A stretch of 28,233 bases of DNA from positions 1-28,233 of the forward strand of contig DATBDM010000042.1 in assembly GCA_036269915.1 (NCBI GenBank), in the 5' to 3' direction. Of this stretch, positions 20,262 to 27,670 are shown one piece after another; position 1 is the first letter of the stretch; each line of letters begins with the position of its first letter. The notes beneath the pieces were generated by a model that worked only from the letters and a program-made list of their open reading frames with translations, was not told the DNA's origin and ran no database searches. Made by a program: the position numbers and the translations under genes. The stretch is from DATBDM01 sp036269915 (GTDB taxonomy: Bacteria; Actinomycetota; Thermoleophilia; Solirubrobacterales; Solirubrobacteraceae).

Positions 20262-22579
20262 AGGCCGCGCTGCGAGCGACCCGGATGGGCCCGGTGGCCG
20301 GGCTGGGCGCCCAGGTGCTCGTGCTGGTCGTCCTGGCGGCGACCGTCGGGCTGGGCGACGCGGGCTGGGCCGTCGGCATCGCCTGCGCCACGACCATGGC
20401 AGCGGCCCTGGCCCGCGGCCTGGCGCGCCGTCCCGGGGTGCGGCTGGGGCCGGCGTCCTGGGTGACGCTCGCCCGCGCCACGCTCGCGGTCGGCGTCGCC
20501 GCGCTGGCCGCGGACTCGCTCACGCGCGACACGCCGGTCGCACTGCTCTTGACGCTCGCCGCCGCCGCGCTCGTGCTGGACGCCGTCGACGGACCGGTGG
20601 CGCGGCGCACCGGGGAAACCGCGCTCGGGGCACGCTTCGACGGCGAGGTCGACGCGTTCCTGATCCTCGCCCTCAGCGTCTACGTCGCCCCCGCGTACGG
20701 CGCCTGGGTGCTGGCGATCGGGGTCGCTCGCTACGTGTTCCTGGCCGGCGAGTGGCTGCTGCCGTGGATGCGCGCGCCGCTGCCGCCGCGCCGCTGGCGC
20801 CGGCTCGTCGCGGCCATGCAGGGGGTCGTGCTCACGGTCGCGGCCACCGGGATCCTGCCCCGGACGCTCGCGCAGGCGCTGCTGCTCGCCGCGCTCGTCC
20901 TGCTCCTGGCGTCGATGGGCGAGTGCGTCGGGTGGCTGTGGCGCCACCGGGTGGAGCGGGCGCCGGTGCAACCGAGCGCGCCGCGCACCGCCATCGGCGT
21001 GGCACTCACGGTCCTCGCCCTGCTGGTCGTCTGGACCGCGATGGCCGCGCCGGACCGGCCGAGCCCGCTCGGCCTCGCCGCGTTCGCGCGCCTCCCGCTC
21101 GAGCTGCTCGTCATCGCCGCCCTCGCCGTCCTGCTCCCCGCACCCCCGCGCCGCGTGCTGGCCGTCGTGCTGGGAGCCGCGCTGAGCGCGCTCGTGCTGG
21201 TGAAGGTCCTCGACATAGGGTTCTTCACCGCGTTCGACCGTCCGTTCGACCCGGTCGACGACTGGAGCTATGCGGGGATCGGCATCGAGACCTTCCGCGA
21301 CGCGGTCGGCAGGTCGGGCGCGAATGCCGCCCTCGCCGCGGGGGCGGTGCTCTGCGTCGCGCTCCTCGTCGTGCCGGTGCTGGCGCTGCTCCGGGTCACG
21401 CGGGTCGCGGCCGGCCATCGCGGCTGGGTGCTGCGGGCGGCGGCGGCGCTCGGCGTCGTCTGGGTGGTCCTCCGCGTCGCCGGCGCCCCGGTCGCCTCCA
21501 CGAGCACCGCCGCCCTGGCCGTCGCCGAGGTGCATGCCGTGCGCGCCGGCCTGGCGGACCGTGCGGTGTTCGCCCGCCAGCTCGCCCATGATCGCTTCCG
21601 CGACGTCCCCGCCAGCCGGCTGCTGACCGGTCTGCGCGGCAAGGACGTGCTGCTCGTCTTCGTCGAGAGCTACGGGAGGGTCGCGGTCCAGGGCTCGTCG
21701 TTCTCGCCCGGCGTCGACGCCGTGCTCGACCGCGGCACCGAGCAGCTGCGCAGCGCAGGCTTCTCCTCGCGCAGCGCGTTCGTCACCTCCCCCACCTTCG
21801 GCGGCCTCAGCTGGCTGGCGCACGCCACCATGCAGTCGGGGCTCCAGGTCGACGATCAGCGGCGCTACGGCCAGCTCGTCCACAGCCGCCGCCTCACCCT
21901 TACCTCGGCGTTCAAGCGGGCCGGGTGGCGGACGGTCGCCACGATGCCCGACAACAAGCGGCCGTGGCCGGAGGGCTCGACCTTCTACCGCTACGAGAAG
22001 ATCTACGACCGCCGCAACCTCGGCTACCGCGGCCCTGGCTTCGGCCTGCCCCCGATGCCCGACCAGTACAGCCTGCTCGCCATGCAGCGGCGCGAGCTCG
22101 CCAGGCGGCACCGGCGGCCGCTGTTCACCGAGGTCGACCTCATCTCGAGCCACACGCCGTGGACGCGCATCCCCAGGCTCATCCCCTGGAACCAGGTCGG
22201 CGACGGCTCGATCTTCGGCCGCATCGGACCGGAGGAGGCCACGCAGGGCGCGATCCTCGGCGATGCCGAGCGGGCCCGGTCCGCGTACGGGCACTCGATC
22301 GAGTACTCGATGAGCACCCTGCTCTCGTTCGTGCGCCACTACGGCGACGACAAGCTCGTGCTCGTCCTGCTCGGCGACCATCAGCCCTCGACGCTCGTCA
22401 GCGGCCAGGACGCCGGCCACGACGTGCCGATCTCGATCATCGCCCACGACCCGAAGGTGATGGACCGGATCGCGGGATGGGACTGGCAGGACGGCATGCT
22501 CCCGAGCCCGCAGGCGCCGGTATGGCCGATGGCGGCGTTCCGCGACCGCCTCCTCACCACGTTCGGCTCCTCGCCGTGA
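20258..22579 (+). CDS. Fusion: CDP-alcohol phosphatidyltransferase + LTA-synthase-like sulfatase-fold domain
   Basis: 773 aa from ATG 20258 (ATGA overlap). Residues ~1-230 are a CDP-alcohol phosphotransferase: D108-x2-D111-G-x2-A-R116, then G124-x3-D128-x3-D132, with all catalytic Asp present but a 7-residue gap before G124 where 8 is usual. Further helices follow to ~430. The C-terminal ~330 residues have an alkaline-phosphatase/sulfatase fold: DVLLVFVESYGR (E470, first metal ligand), TSPTFGGLSW (probable nucleophile T513 or a neighbouring Ser) and LLGDHQP (D707-H708, metal ligands). LtaS-like domains transfer phosphoglycerol-type groups outside the membrane. One chain may thus build a phospholipid headgroup inside and process it outside. 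Confidence 0.88.
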   Translation: MKAALRATRMGPVAGLGAQVLVLVVLAATVGLGDAGWAVGIACATTMAAALARGLARRPGVRLGPASWVTLARATLAVGVAALAADSLTRDTPVALLLTLAAAALVLDAVDGPVARRTGETALGARFDGEVDAFLILALSVYVAPAYGAWVLAIGVARYVFLAGEWLLPWMRAPLPPRRWRRLVAAMQGVVLTVAATGILPRTLAQALLLAALVLLLASMGECVGWLWRHRVERAPVQPSAPRTAIGVALTVLALLVVWTAMAAPDRPSPLGLAAFARLPLELLVIAALAVLLPAPPRRVLAVVLGAALSALVLVKVLDIGFFTAFDRPFDPVDDWSYAGIGIETFRDAVGRSGANAALAAGAVLCVALLVVPVLALLRVTRVAAGHRGWVLRAAAALGVVWVVLRVAGAPVASTSTAALAVAEVHAVRAGLADRAVFARQLAHDRFRDVPASRLLTGLRGKDVLLVFVESYGRVAVQGSSFSPGVDAVLDRGTEQLRSAGFSSRSAFVTSPTFGGLSWLAHATMQSGLQVDDQRRYGQLVHSRRLTLTSAFKRAGWRTVATMPDNKRPWPEGSTFYRYEKIYDRRNLGYRGPGFGLPPMPDQYSLLAMQRRELARRHRRPLFTEVDLISSHTPWTRIPRLIPWNQVGDGSIFGRIGPEEATQGAILGDAERARSAYGHSIEYSMSTLLSFVRHYGDDKLVLVLLGDHQPSTLVSGQDAGHDVPISIIAHDPKVMDRIAGWDWQDGMLPSPQAPVWPMAAFRDRLLTTFGSSP

Positions 22580-23352
22580 GGCAGGACGACCGCGCGCCGT
22601 TCGACCGGGCGCTGCACCGCGCCCGCGTGTCGGCATACGCCCCGGGCGAGTTCGTCGGGCAGGAGGGCTTCATGACGGCCGGCGAGATCCGGGCCCTGGC
22701 GACGCAGGTCGGGATCGGCCCCGGGGTCACGGTGCTGGACGTCTGCTGCGGCGCCGCCGGGCCAGGACGTTTCCTCACGCGGGAGCTGGGCTGCGCCTAC
22801 CTGGGCGTGGACTCGAGCGCGAGCGCCGTCGCGCTCGCCCGCGAGCGGGCGCCCGAGCTGCCGGCCGGCTTCGCGATCGCGCACGTCCCTCCCCTCCCCG
22901 TCGGCTCCTTCGACGTCGTGCTCCTGCTCGAGACGATGCTCGCCTTCGAGGACAAGGAGGCGCTGGTGCGCGAGATCGCCGCGGCGCTGCGGCCCGGCGG
23001 CCGGTTCGCCTTCACGCTCGAGGAGGGTCGCCCGCTCACGACGGCCGAGCGGACGGCCATGCCCGACGCCGAAACGGTCTGGCTCACCCCGCTCGACGAG
23101 ATGGCCGCGACGCTGGAGCGGGCAGGACTCGTCGTGACGCGGACGGAGGACCACAGCGGCGGGCACCTCGCGATGGCGCAGGCGCTCGCGAGCGCGTTCG
23201 CCGCCAACGCGGCGGACATCGCCGGACAGGTCGGCCGCCGCGCGCTCGACGAGCTGCTCGCCGCCCACCGGCTGTGGATCGACTGGCTCGGCGCAGGGCG
23301 GGTCCGGAAGCTCGCGCTGGTGGCGGAGCCGTCCGCGTCCCGCCTCGGCTGA
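22576..23352 (+). CDS. Class I SAM-dependent methyltransferase (cluster methyltransferase 2)
   Basis: 258 aa, GTG 22576 overlapping the previous stop (GTGA). Motif I is VTVLDVCCGAAGPGRFL (D55), strand 2 ends LGVDSS, and the post-I region is VGSFDVVLLLETMLAFEDKEALVREIAAALRPGG (quoted around its FDVVLLLETM and LRPGG blocks). It belongs to the Methyltransf_11-like group of small-molecule/lipid methyltransferases, with a C-terminal helical part (RRALDELLAAHRLWIDWLGAGRV). It is the last gene of the cluster; 245 bp without a gene follow. It shares little beyond the SAM fold with the methyltransferase at 17850, so the pathway probably has two distinct methylation steps. Confidence 0.88.
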   Translation: MRQDDRAPFDRALHRARVSAYAPGEFVGQEGFMTAGEIRALATQVGIGPGVTVLDVCCGAAGPGRFLTRELGCAYLGVDSSASAVALARERAPELPAGFAIAHVPPLPVGSFDVVLLLETMLAFEDKEALVREIAAALRPGGRFAFTLEEGRPLTTAERTAMPDAETVWLTPLDEMAATLERAGLVVTRTEDHSGGHLAMAQALASAFAANAADIAGQVGRRALDELLAAHRLWIDWLGAGRVRKLALVAEPSASRLG

Positions 23353-23531
23353 CGGCGCCCTCGCGGACGGGATCGCCGGAGGCCACGCGCGCACGGCGCG
23401 AGAGCGACGGCAACCGGCGCAGCGTCGCGCACCCCTGCTTGAAACCCCGCTCCGCCGCCACCCGCCGGACGCCATCCGGACGTCGGACGCGCCGCATGAG
23501 AGCCTCGAACGCATGGCTCTCGGGTAGCCCT

Positions 23532-23561
23532 GGCTCGCCGGCTGTCCGCCGGCCCGGAGCC
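23532..23561 (+). terminator. Bulged hairpin between the cluster and the next gene
   Basis: GGCTC-GCCGGC (23532-23542), a 5-nt loop, GCCGGC (23548-23553), a 3-nt bulge, then GAGCC (23557-23561) form an 11-bp interrupted stem. No U-tract follows. It lies 180 nt after the last cluster gene and 37 nt before the next start, so it could be a late terminator or a 5'-leader structure. The rest of 23353-23597 shows nothing I can name. Confidence 0.3.
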
Positions 23562-23597
23562 GCCCCGCTCCGGCAGCGCCTCACCCAGGAGGGAACA

Positions 23598-24302
23598 GTG
23601 CCCCGTACCAAGCTCGCGAGCGCCGTCGTCGCCGCGCTCGCGGCCGCCGCGATCGTCCCGGCCGCGGCATCCGCGGACGCGAGCCGCACGACCTACGAGC
23701 AGGCCACCGGTCAGCAGGGCCGCGTGACCGTGAACGTGAAGGTCGATCATTTCGCCGCGACCGCCGCCGGCCCGCAGGCGACCGCCACGGCTACCGCGAC
23801 GCTGCGGGGGATCGGCGGCATGCCGGCCACCGTCAAGCAGAAGGTGCGGCTCGCGGTGTCCAAGAAGGGCTCCTGCAACATCCTCACGCTGACGCTCGAC
23901 ACGCTCGACCTCAAGCTGCTCGGTCTCAACGTGCACCTCGACAAGGTCGACCTGCGCGTGACCGGCAAGCGCAAGGGCGGCGTGCTCGGCAGCCTCTTCT
24001 GCCAGCTCGCCGGGGCGAAGGTGAAGACCGCGTCCGCCTCGGCCGCGGCGGACCGGCTCAACGTCAAGCTGCGCAGGTCCCCGATGCGCCCGTTCAAGGT
24101 CACGGTCCCCGTGCAGGCCGTCGCCGCTCAGTCGACCGGCGTCTGCAAGGTCCTCGAGCTCGTCCTCGGGCCGCTCAACGTCGACCTGCTCGGCCTCGTG
24201 GTCGACCTCAACAAGGTGCACCTGACGATCACGGCAACCCCTGGTGGCGGCGTCCTGGGCAACCTGTTCTGCGGCCTGGCGAACGGCAGCACCACCGGCT
24301 AG
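23598..24302 (+). CDS. Secreted protein with two cysteine-bounded repeats
   Basis: 234 aa from GTG 23598 with a strong AGGAGGGA (23587-23594). A signal peptide (TKLASAVVAALAAAAIVPAAASA) is followed by two related ~45-residue units. Unit 1 runs from CNILTLTLDTLDLKLLGLNV to GGVLGSLFCQLA and unit 2 from CKVLELVLGPLNVDLLGLVV to GGVLGNLFCGLA. Each has a Cys at either end and a Leu-rich amphipathic middle with VDL/VHL strands, so each repeat probably closes with one disulphide. Similar Cys-LGPLxLxLLGL-GLLGNLLC units occur in actinobacterial secreted proteins of unknown role. There is no catalytic motif; a surface or matrix role is possible. Confidence 0.8.
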   Translation: MPRTKLASAVVAALAAAAIVPAAASADASRTTYEQATGQQGRVTVNVKVDHFAATAAGPQATATATATLRGIGGMPATVKQKVRLAVSKKGSCNILTLTLDTLDLKLLGLNVHLDKVDLRVTGKRKGGVLGSLFCQLAGAKVKTASASAAADRLNVKLRRSPMRPFKVTVPVQAVAAQSTGVCKVLELVLGPLNVDLLGLVVDLNKVHLTITATPGGGVLGNLFCGLANGSTTG

Positions 24303-24310
24303 GGGTGCGC

Positions 24311-24339
24311 GGCGGGTCCGGGCGCGCACCGGACCCGCC
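24311..24339 (+). terminator. Strong hairpin terminator after the secreted repeat protein
   Basis: A perfect 11-bp stem, GGCGGGTCCGG (24311-24321) with CCGGACCCGCC (24329-24339), and a 7-nt loop, starting 9 nt after the stop codon. No T-run follows, as is common in high-GC actinobacteria. Confidence 0.7.
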
Positions 24340-24352
24340 TCCGCAGGCTGTG

Positions 24353-24385
24353 ACACGACCAGTTAATGTGAGTGTCGTGTAACAC
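24353..24385. promoter_or_regulatory. AT-richer region with inverted repeats upstream of the BrkB-family gene
   Basis: ACACGAC (24353-24359) pairs with GTCGTGT (24374-24380), and the second arm runs into GTGTAACAC (24377-24385), itself a palindrome. TAATGT at 24364-24369 fits a TAnnnT -10 box. This is one of the most AT-rich spots in the window and lies 80-110 bp before the ATG at 24466, so it is a plausible promoter/operator. Confidence 0.4.
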
Positions 24386-24465
24386 ATTCGGGTGCGACAG
24401 TGGGAATGTTCACTCACTCCTACCGGCGGGAAGGACTGTGACATCCGACCGTGGGGAGAGAACGC

Positions 24466-25416
24466 ATGGGCTCGAGCCGCCTAGCCAGTCCCGTCGCGCT
24501 TCCGCGCGCGACGTGGCGCGACACGCTCGTACGGACGGGACGCGCGTTCAAGGCCAACAAGCTGAACCACTGGGGCGCGGCGCTCACCTACTACGCGGTG
24601 CTCTCCCTGTTTCCCGCGATCCTCGTGCTGGTCTCGCTCGTCGGCCTGTTCGCGAACCCCGCGAGCGTCACGCGGGTGCTGACCGACACCGTCTCCCAGC
24701 TCGGTCCCGCCACCGCCGCGAACACGTTCAGCGGCCCGATCGAGTCGATCACCTCGCACCGCGGCACGGCGGGGATCATGTTCGTGGTCGGGATCGTGGC
24801 CGCCCTGTGGGCGGCCTCCGGCTACGTGAGCGCGTTCACCGACGCCGCCAACTCGATCTACGAGGTGCAGGAGGGGCGCGCGTTCTGGAAGCTCAAGCCG
24901 CTGCAGCTGGCGATCACCCTCGTGCTGATCCTGCTCGCGGCGGTGGTCGCGCTCGCGCTCGTGCTGACCGGGCCGATCGTCGGCGCCCTCGGCGGGTCGC
25001 TCGGCGTCGGCGATGCGGCGCTCACGGTCTGGCGCTACCTCAAGTGGCCGGCCATGATCGTGCTGGTGCTCGTCATCTTCGGCGTGCTGTACCTCGCCAC
25101 GCCGAACACGCGGGTCAGCGGCGTCCGCTGGGTCACCGCCGGCGCCCTGTTGGCGATGGGCGCGTGGATCGTCGCCTCGCTGATCTTCGCGATCTACGTC
25201 TCGAACTTCAGCTCCTACGACAAGACGTATGGCGCCCTGGGAGGTGTCGTCGTCTTCCTGATCTGGCTCTGGATCACCAACATGGCGATCCTCCTGGGAG
25301 CGCAGTTCAACGCGGAGACCGAGCGTGCGGGTCAGCTACACGCCGGCGTGTCAGGCGCGGAGCGGGAGTTGAAGCTCCCCGAACGCGAGCCCGCCGGCCC
25401 CCAGACATCGAGCTGA
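24466..25416 (+). CDS. YihY/BrkB-family inner membrane protein
   Basis: 316 aa from ATG 24466 with GGGGAGAG 6 nt upstream. It has six membrane helices, and family marks include HWGAALTYYAVLSLFPAILVL in the first helix, LWAASGYVSAFTDAANSIYEV, and the last helix YGALGGVVVFLIWLWITNMAILLGAQFNAE. The family was once annotated as ribonuclease BN, which is wrong; its true role, probably in membrane transport or envelope biology, is not settled. The C-terminal ~30 residues are charged and cytosolic. A CsbD-like gene follows 16 nt later, suggesting a stress-linked unit. Confidence 0.92.
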   Translation: MGSSRLASPVALPRATWRDTLVRTGRAFKANKLNHWGAALTYYAVLSLFPAILVLVSLVGLFANPASVTRVLTDTVSQLGPATAANTFSGPIESITSHRGTAGIMFVVGIVAALWAASGYVSAFTDAANSIYEVQEGRAFWKLKPLQLAITLVLILLAAVVALALVLTGPIVGALGGSLGVGDAALTVWRYLKWPAMIVLVLVIFGVLYLATPNTRVSGVRWVTAGALLAMGAWIVASLIFAIYVSNFSSYDKTYGALGGVVVFLIWLWITNMAILLGAQFNAETERAGQLHAGVSGAERELKLPEREPAGPQTSS

Positions 25417-25432
25417 GAGGAGTCCGAGGACA

Positions 25433-25609
25433 TTGCGCTCATCACGGAAGGATCGCCGGGCGGGCAAGGTCGACATGCTGGTCGGGCGCGTCGCCGAGGC
25501 CTTCGGCAAGCTGACCGGCGACCGGAAGACGCGTGCGAAGGGCAAAGCCGCGCGGGCGCGCGGGCGCGGGCGAGGCGCCAAGGGACGCGCCAAGCGCGGG
25601 GCGCGCTGA
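25433..25609 (+). CDS. Short CsbD-like stress protein (58 aa)
   Basis: 58 aa from TTG 25433, with GAGAGGAG (25415-25422) upstream. The first half fits the CsbD pattern GKxxxxxGxxxEaxGKLTGDxxxxAKGK: AGKVDMLVGRVAEAFGKLTG, then DRKTRAKGKAARARG. The second half is an unusually basic Gly/Arg/Lys tail (RGRGAKGRAKRGAR) that could bind nucleic acid. An in-frame ATG inside the domain would remove its first residues, which is why TTG is preferred. CsbD proteins are induced by general stress; function unknown. It ends 3 nt before the convergent gvpK. Confidence 0.7.
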   Translation: MRSSRKDRRAGKVDMLVGRVAEAFGKLTGDRKTRAKGKAARARGRGRGAKGRAKRGAR

Positions 25610-25612
25610 CGC

Positions 25613-25954
25613 TCAGAGCAGCCGGCCGAGCGGCCCGAGATCGAGGTTGAGGTCCTCGGCCGTGAGGCCGAACTGCTCGCGCAGCTCGTCCATGCGCCGG
25701 TCGAGCTCCATGAAGGTGCGCCCGAGCCGCTCGACCTGATCCTCGGTGAGGGAGCCGCCGTCGACGCGACGGAGCGCCTGACGCTCCATCAGCTGGCGGA
25801 GGAGCTCGACCACGGTGAGGACGAGCTGGGCCAGGCCGCGCTCGAGCGACTCGGGGTCCGCGTTGACCCGGCGCGTGAGCGCATCGCTCAGGCGCGGCGT
25901 CTCCTCAGCGAACGGGCTCAGATCGCTCGGACCGGCGAGCAGCTTGTCGTTCAC
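25613..25954 (-). CDS. gvpK: Gas vesicle protein GvpK
   Basis: 113 aa. Family core: RRVNADPESLERGLAQLVLT, VVELLRQLMERQALRRVDGG, SLTEDQVERLGRTFMELDRR, then FGLTAEDLNLDLGPLGRLL at the C-terminus. GTG 25954 overlaps the preceding gvpF/L stop (GTGA), which sets the start; the longer frame upstream is not family sequence. GvpK is an accessory protein needed for vesicle assembly or shape. It is the last gene of the operon and converges on the CsbD-like gene. Confidence 0.95.
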   Translation of the reverse strand: MNDKLLAGPSDLSPFAEETPRLSDALTRRVNADPESLERGLAQLVLTVVELLRQLMERQALRRVDGGSLTEDQVERLGRTFMELDRRMDELREQFGLTAEDLNLDLGPLGRLL

Positions 25955-26550
25955 TGCCCCGTCTCCGCGAAGGAGTACGGCGGCCATGGCCCGGTGCAGA
26001 GGATCGCCAGCTCGGGCTGCGCGTCCTGAAGCTCGCGGACGCGGGAGACGAAGCCGGCCACGGCGTGACGGTCGACCAGATAGGCGGCCCTGAGCGGCTC
26101 GACGCCGACGCGCGTGCGGCTGTCGCGAGCCAGCGCCGCCAGCGCCGCATGCACCGAGTCCGCGGCCTGGGAACGGGTGGTGCGTGCGCGAAGGTACCCG
26201 GCGCCGCTGCTCGTGACCGGGGGGTCAGGCGCATCGGCAGCGCGTACCCGCACCGCGAGCTCGACGGCTCCCCGGACGTGGTCCAGCAGCGCCATCAGCG
26301 CAGCGCCACGCCCGGCGACCGCCGCCGCGGCGGCCGCCTCGTCCGGGACCCGTGTCCCGTAGCGCACCGGGAGCAGCGGCCGCTCCGTCATCAGGCGCTC
26401 GAGTAGATCCTCGTGACGCCAGAGCGAATCGACGTCAGGCTCGACGGTGCTCGCCGGGGCGCAGAGGACGCTCACGCCATCGCTGGGGACGGCGAGGACC
26501 GGAGGGTCCGGAACCGCTCCGGCCTCGGTGATGGCGAGCAACTCGATCAC
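25951..26550 (-). CDS. Gas vesicle protein of the GvpF/GvpL family (short form)
   Basis: 199 aa, shorter than the usual ~250. Recognisable blocks are HEDLLERLMTERPLLPVRYGT in the N-terminal ferredoxin-like half, the AGYLRARTT segment, and the C-terminal signature LCTGPWPPYSFAE. GTG 26550 overlaps the upstream stop (GTGA). GvpF/L proteins bind GvpA monomers and nucleate the vesicle shell. It is the second F/L copy in the operon and has diverged strongly from the one at 26726-27670. Confidence 0.92.
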   Translation of the reverse strand: MIELLAITEAGAVPDPPVLAVPSDGVSVLCAPASTVEPDVDSLWRHEDLLERLMTERPLLPVRYGTRVPDEAAAAAAVAGRGAALMALLDHVRGAVELAVRVRAADAPDPPVTSSGAGYLRARTTRSQAADSVHAALAALARDSRTRVGVEPLRAAYLVDRHAVAGFVSRVRELQDAQPELAILCTGPWPPYSFAETGQ

Positions 26551-26729
26551 GGCCGAGGGGGCGGTTCGAGACTCGCGACCGAGCTGACGAGCGCGCGCAG
26601 GCTCACGTGGACCAGATCGACGTCGGCGACCGACAGCGTGATGTCACCGGCGATGACGACGCCGCCGGCCAGCAGCCGGTCGAGCAGATCGACGAGCGCA
26701 ACATCCTGCTGAGCCGAGACGGCGCTCAT
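26547..26729 (-). CDS. GvpA/J/S-family small gas vesicle protein (60 aa)
   Basis: 60 aa: MSAVSAQQDVALVDLLDRLL, then AGGVVIAGDITLSVADVDLV and HVSLRALVSSV. It is a compact GvpA-fold paralogue (helix-strand-strand-helix) of the kind labelled GvpJ or GvpS in actinobacterial clusters. GD in place of DAW in the first strand indicates a minor component rather than the shell protein GvpA. It overlaps both neighbours by 4 nt (ATGA and GTGA). Confidence 0.9.
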   Translation of the reverse strand: MSAVSAQQDVALVDLLDRLLAGGVVIAGDITLSVADVDLVHVSLRALVSSVASLEPPPRP

Positions 26730-27670
26730 GCATCCAGGGTGGGAACGAAGTTGTAGGCCGGGAATGGCCCGCTGAGCTCGATCCGGGCGCCGAGCTCGGC
26801 ATGGCGCTCGCGCAGCTCCTCGATGAGCGCGCGCAGCTCCGGCAGCTTGGCAGCCTCGACGAGATACGCGCCGTTGAGCAGCATCTCGCCTTCGTGGCCC
26901 GACAGGTCGCGGTTCTGCGCCGGGCGGAGCACCGCGCCGGCAGCCCAGTCCTGCAGGCGGGCGTGCACGTCGTCGGCGATGCCGGCGGCGAGCTGATCCG
27001 CCGCGTCGCGATCCTGCCGCTCGGCCCGGCGGCGGAGCATGTAGGCGGCGCCGCTGCCGGCCGGCCCGAGCTCCGTGCTCCCGCGCGCACGGGCGCCGGC
27101 GGCCAACAGCGCCTGCGAGTCGACGAGCAGCTTGACCGACCACTCCTGCCGTCCCTCGAGCGCGTCGAGCGCCTCGCGGAGCGCATCCGCGTGCCCGTCG
27201 AGCATCGTCTGCGCGCCGGTGCTCCCGTCGAAGATCGTGCACAGGCGCAGCGGCACGACCGGCCCGGCCTCGAGCGCCGCTTCCAGCACGGCCTCGTGCG
27301 ACCGGGCGACGCGCTCCAGCCAGGCGAGATCGTTGAGGTTCCGGCGCAGCGCCTCCTCGGTGAACCCGGCGCGCGGGACGCGGCTGACCAGCAGCGCCAG
27401 ATCGTGGTGGTCGAGCCGCTCGACCGGTCCCTCCCCGCCGACGGAGGACTGCAGCGTGGCCGGCTCCGCGGTCGCGCGCGTGACTCCGTAGGCCCAGAGC
27501 AGCTCGCCGTCCTCGGCCGCGGGTTCCGGCGCCGGAGCCGGGGGCTCGACCCGGCGGCCGGTCGCGGCGTCGACGAGCGCGCGCCGGAGCTCGGCGATCG
27601 CGTCGGCCTCCGCTCGCGCGATCAGGTCCGGCGCACGACGGGCAGCCCAGCGAGCGAGCTCATCGTTCAT
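26726..27670 (-). CDS. Gas vesicle protein of the GvpF/GvpL family (extended form)
   Basis: 314 aa from ATG 27670. An N-terminal extension of ~55 residues (MNDELARWAARRAPDLIARA..., then a Pro/Ala-rich linker) precedes the F/L core: LLWAYGVTRATAE, HEAVLEAALEAGPVVPLRLCTIF, WSVKLLVD, GSGAAYMLRRRAE and the C-terminal ELSGPFPAYNFVP. The extension is unusual and might tether another Gvp. It starts inside the last 11 nt of the gvpJ-like gene and ends with ATGA into the 60-aa gene. It probably binds GvpA/J subunits during nucleation. Confidence 0.93.
   Translation of the reverse strand: MNDELARWAARRAPDLIARAEADAIAELRRALVDAATGRRVEPPAPAPEPAAEDGELLWAYGVTRATAEPATLQSSVGGEGPVERLDHHDLALLVSRVPRAGFTEEALRRNLNDLAWLERVARSHEAVLEAALEAGPVVPLRLCTIFDGSTGAQTMLDGHADALREALDALEGRQEWSVKLLVDSQALLAAGARARGSTELGPAGSGAAYMLRRRAERQDRDAADQLAAGIADDVHARLQDWAAGAVLRPAQNRDLSGHEGEMLLNGAYLVEAAKLPELRALIEELRERHAELGARIELSGPFPAYNFVPTLDA

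Noticed and set aside
24466..25416. Ribonuclease BN annotation
   Set aside because: The protein is a six-helix membrane protein of the YihY/BrkB family with no nuclease motif; the RNase BN name in this family is a historical misassignment.
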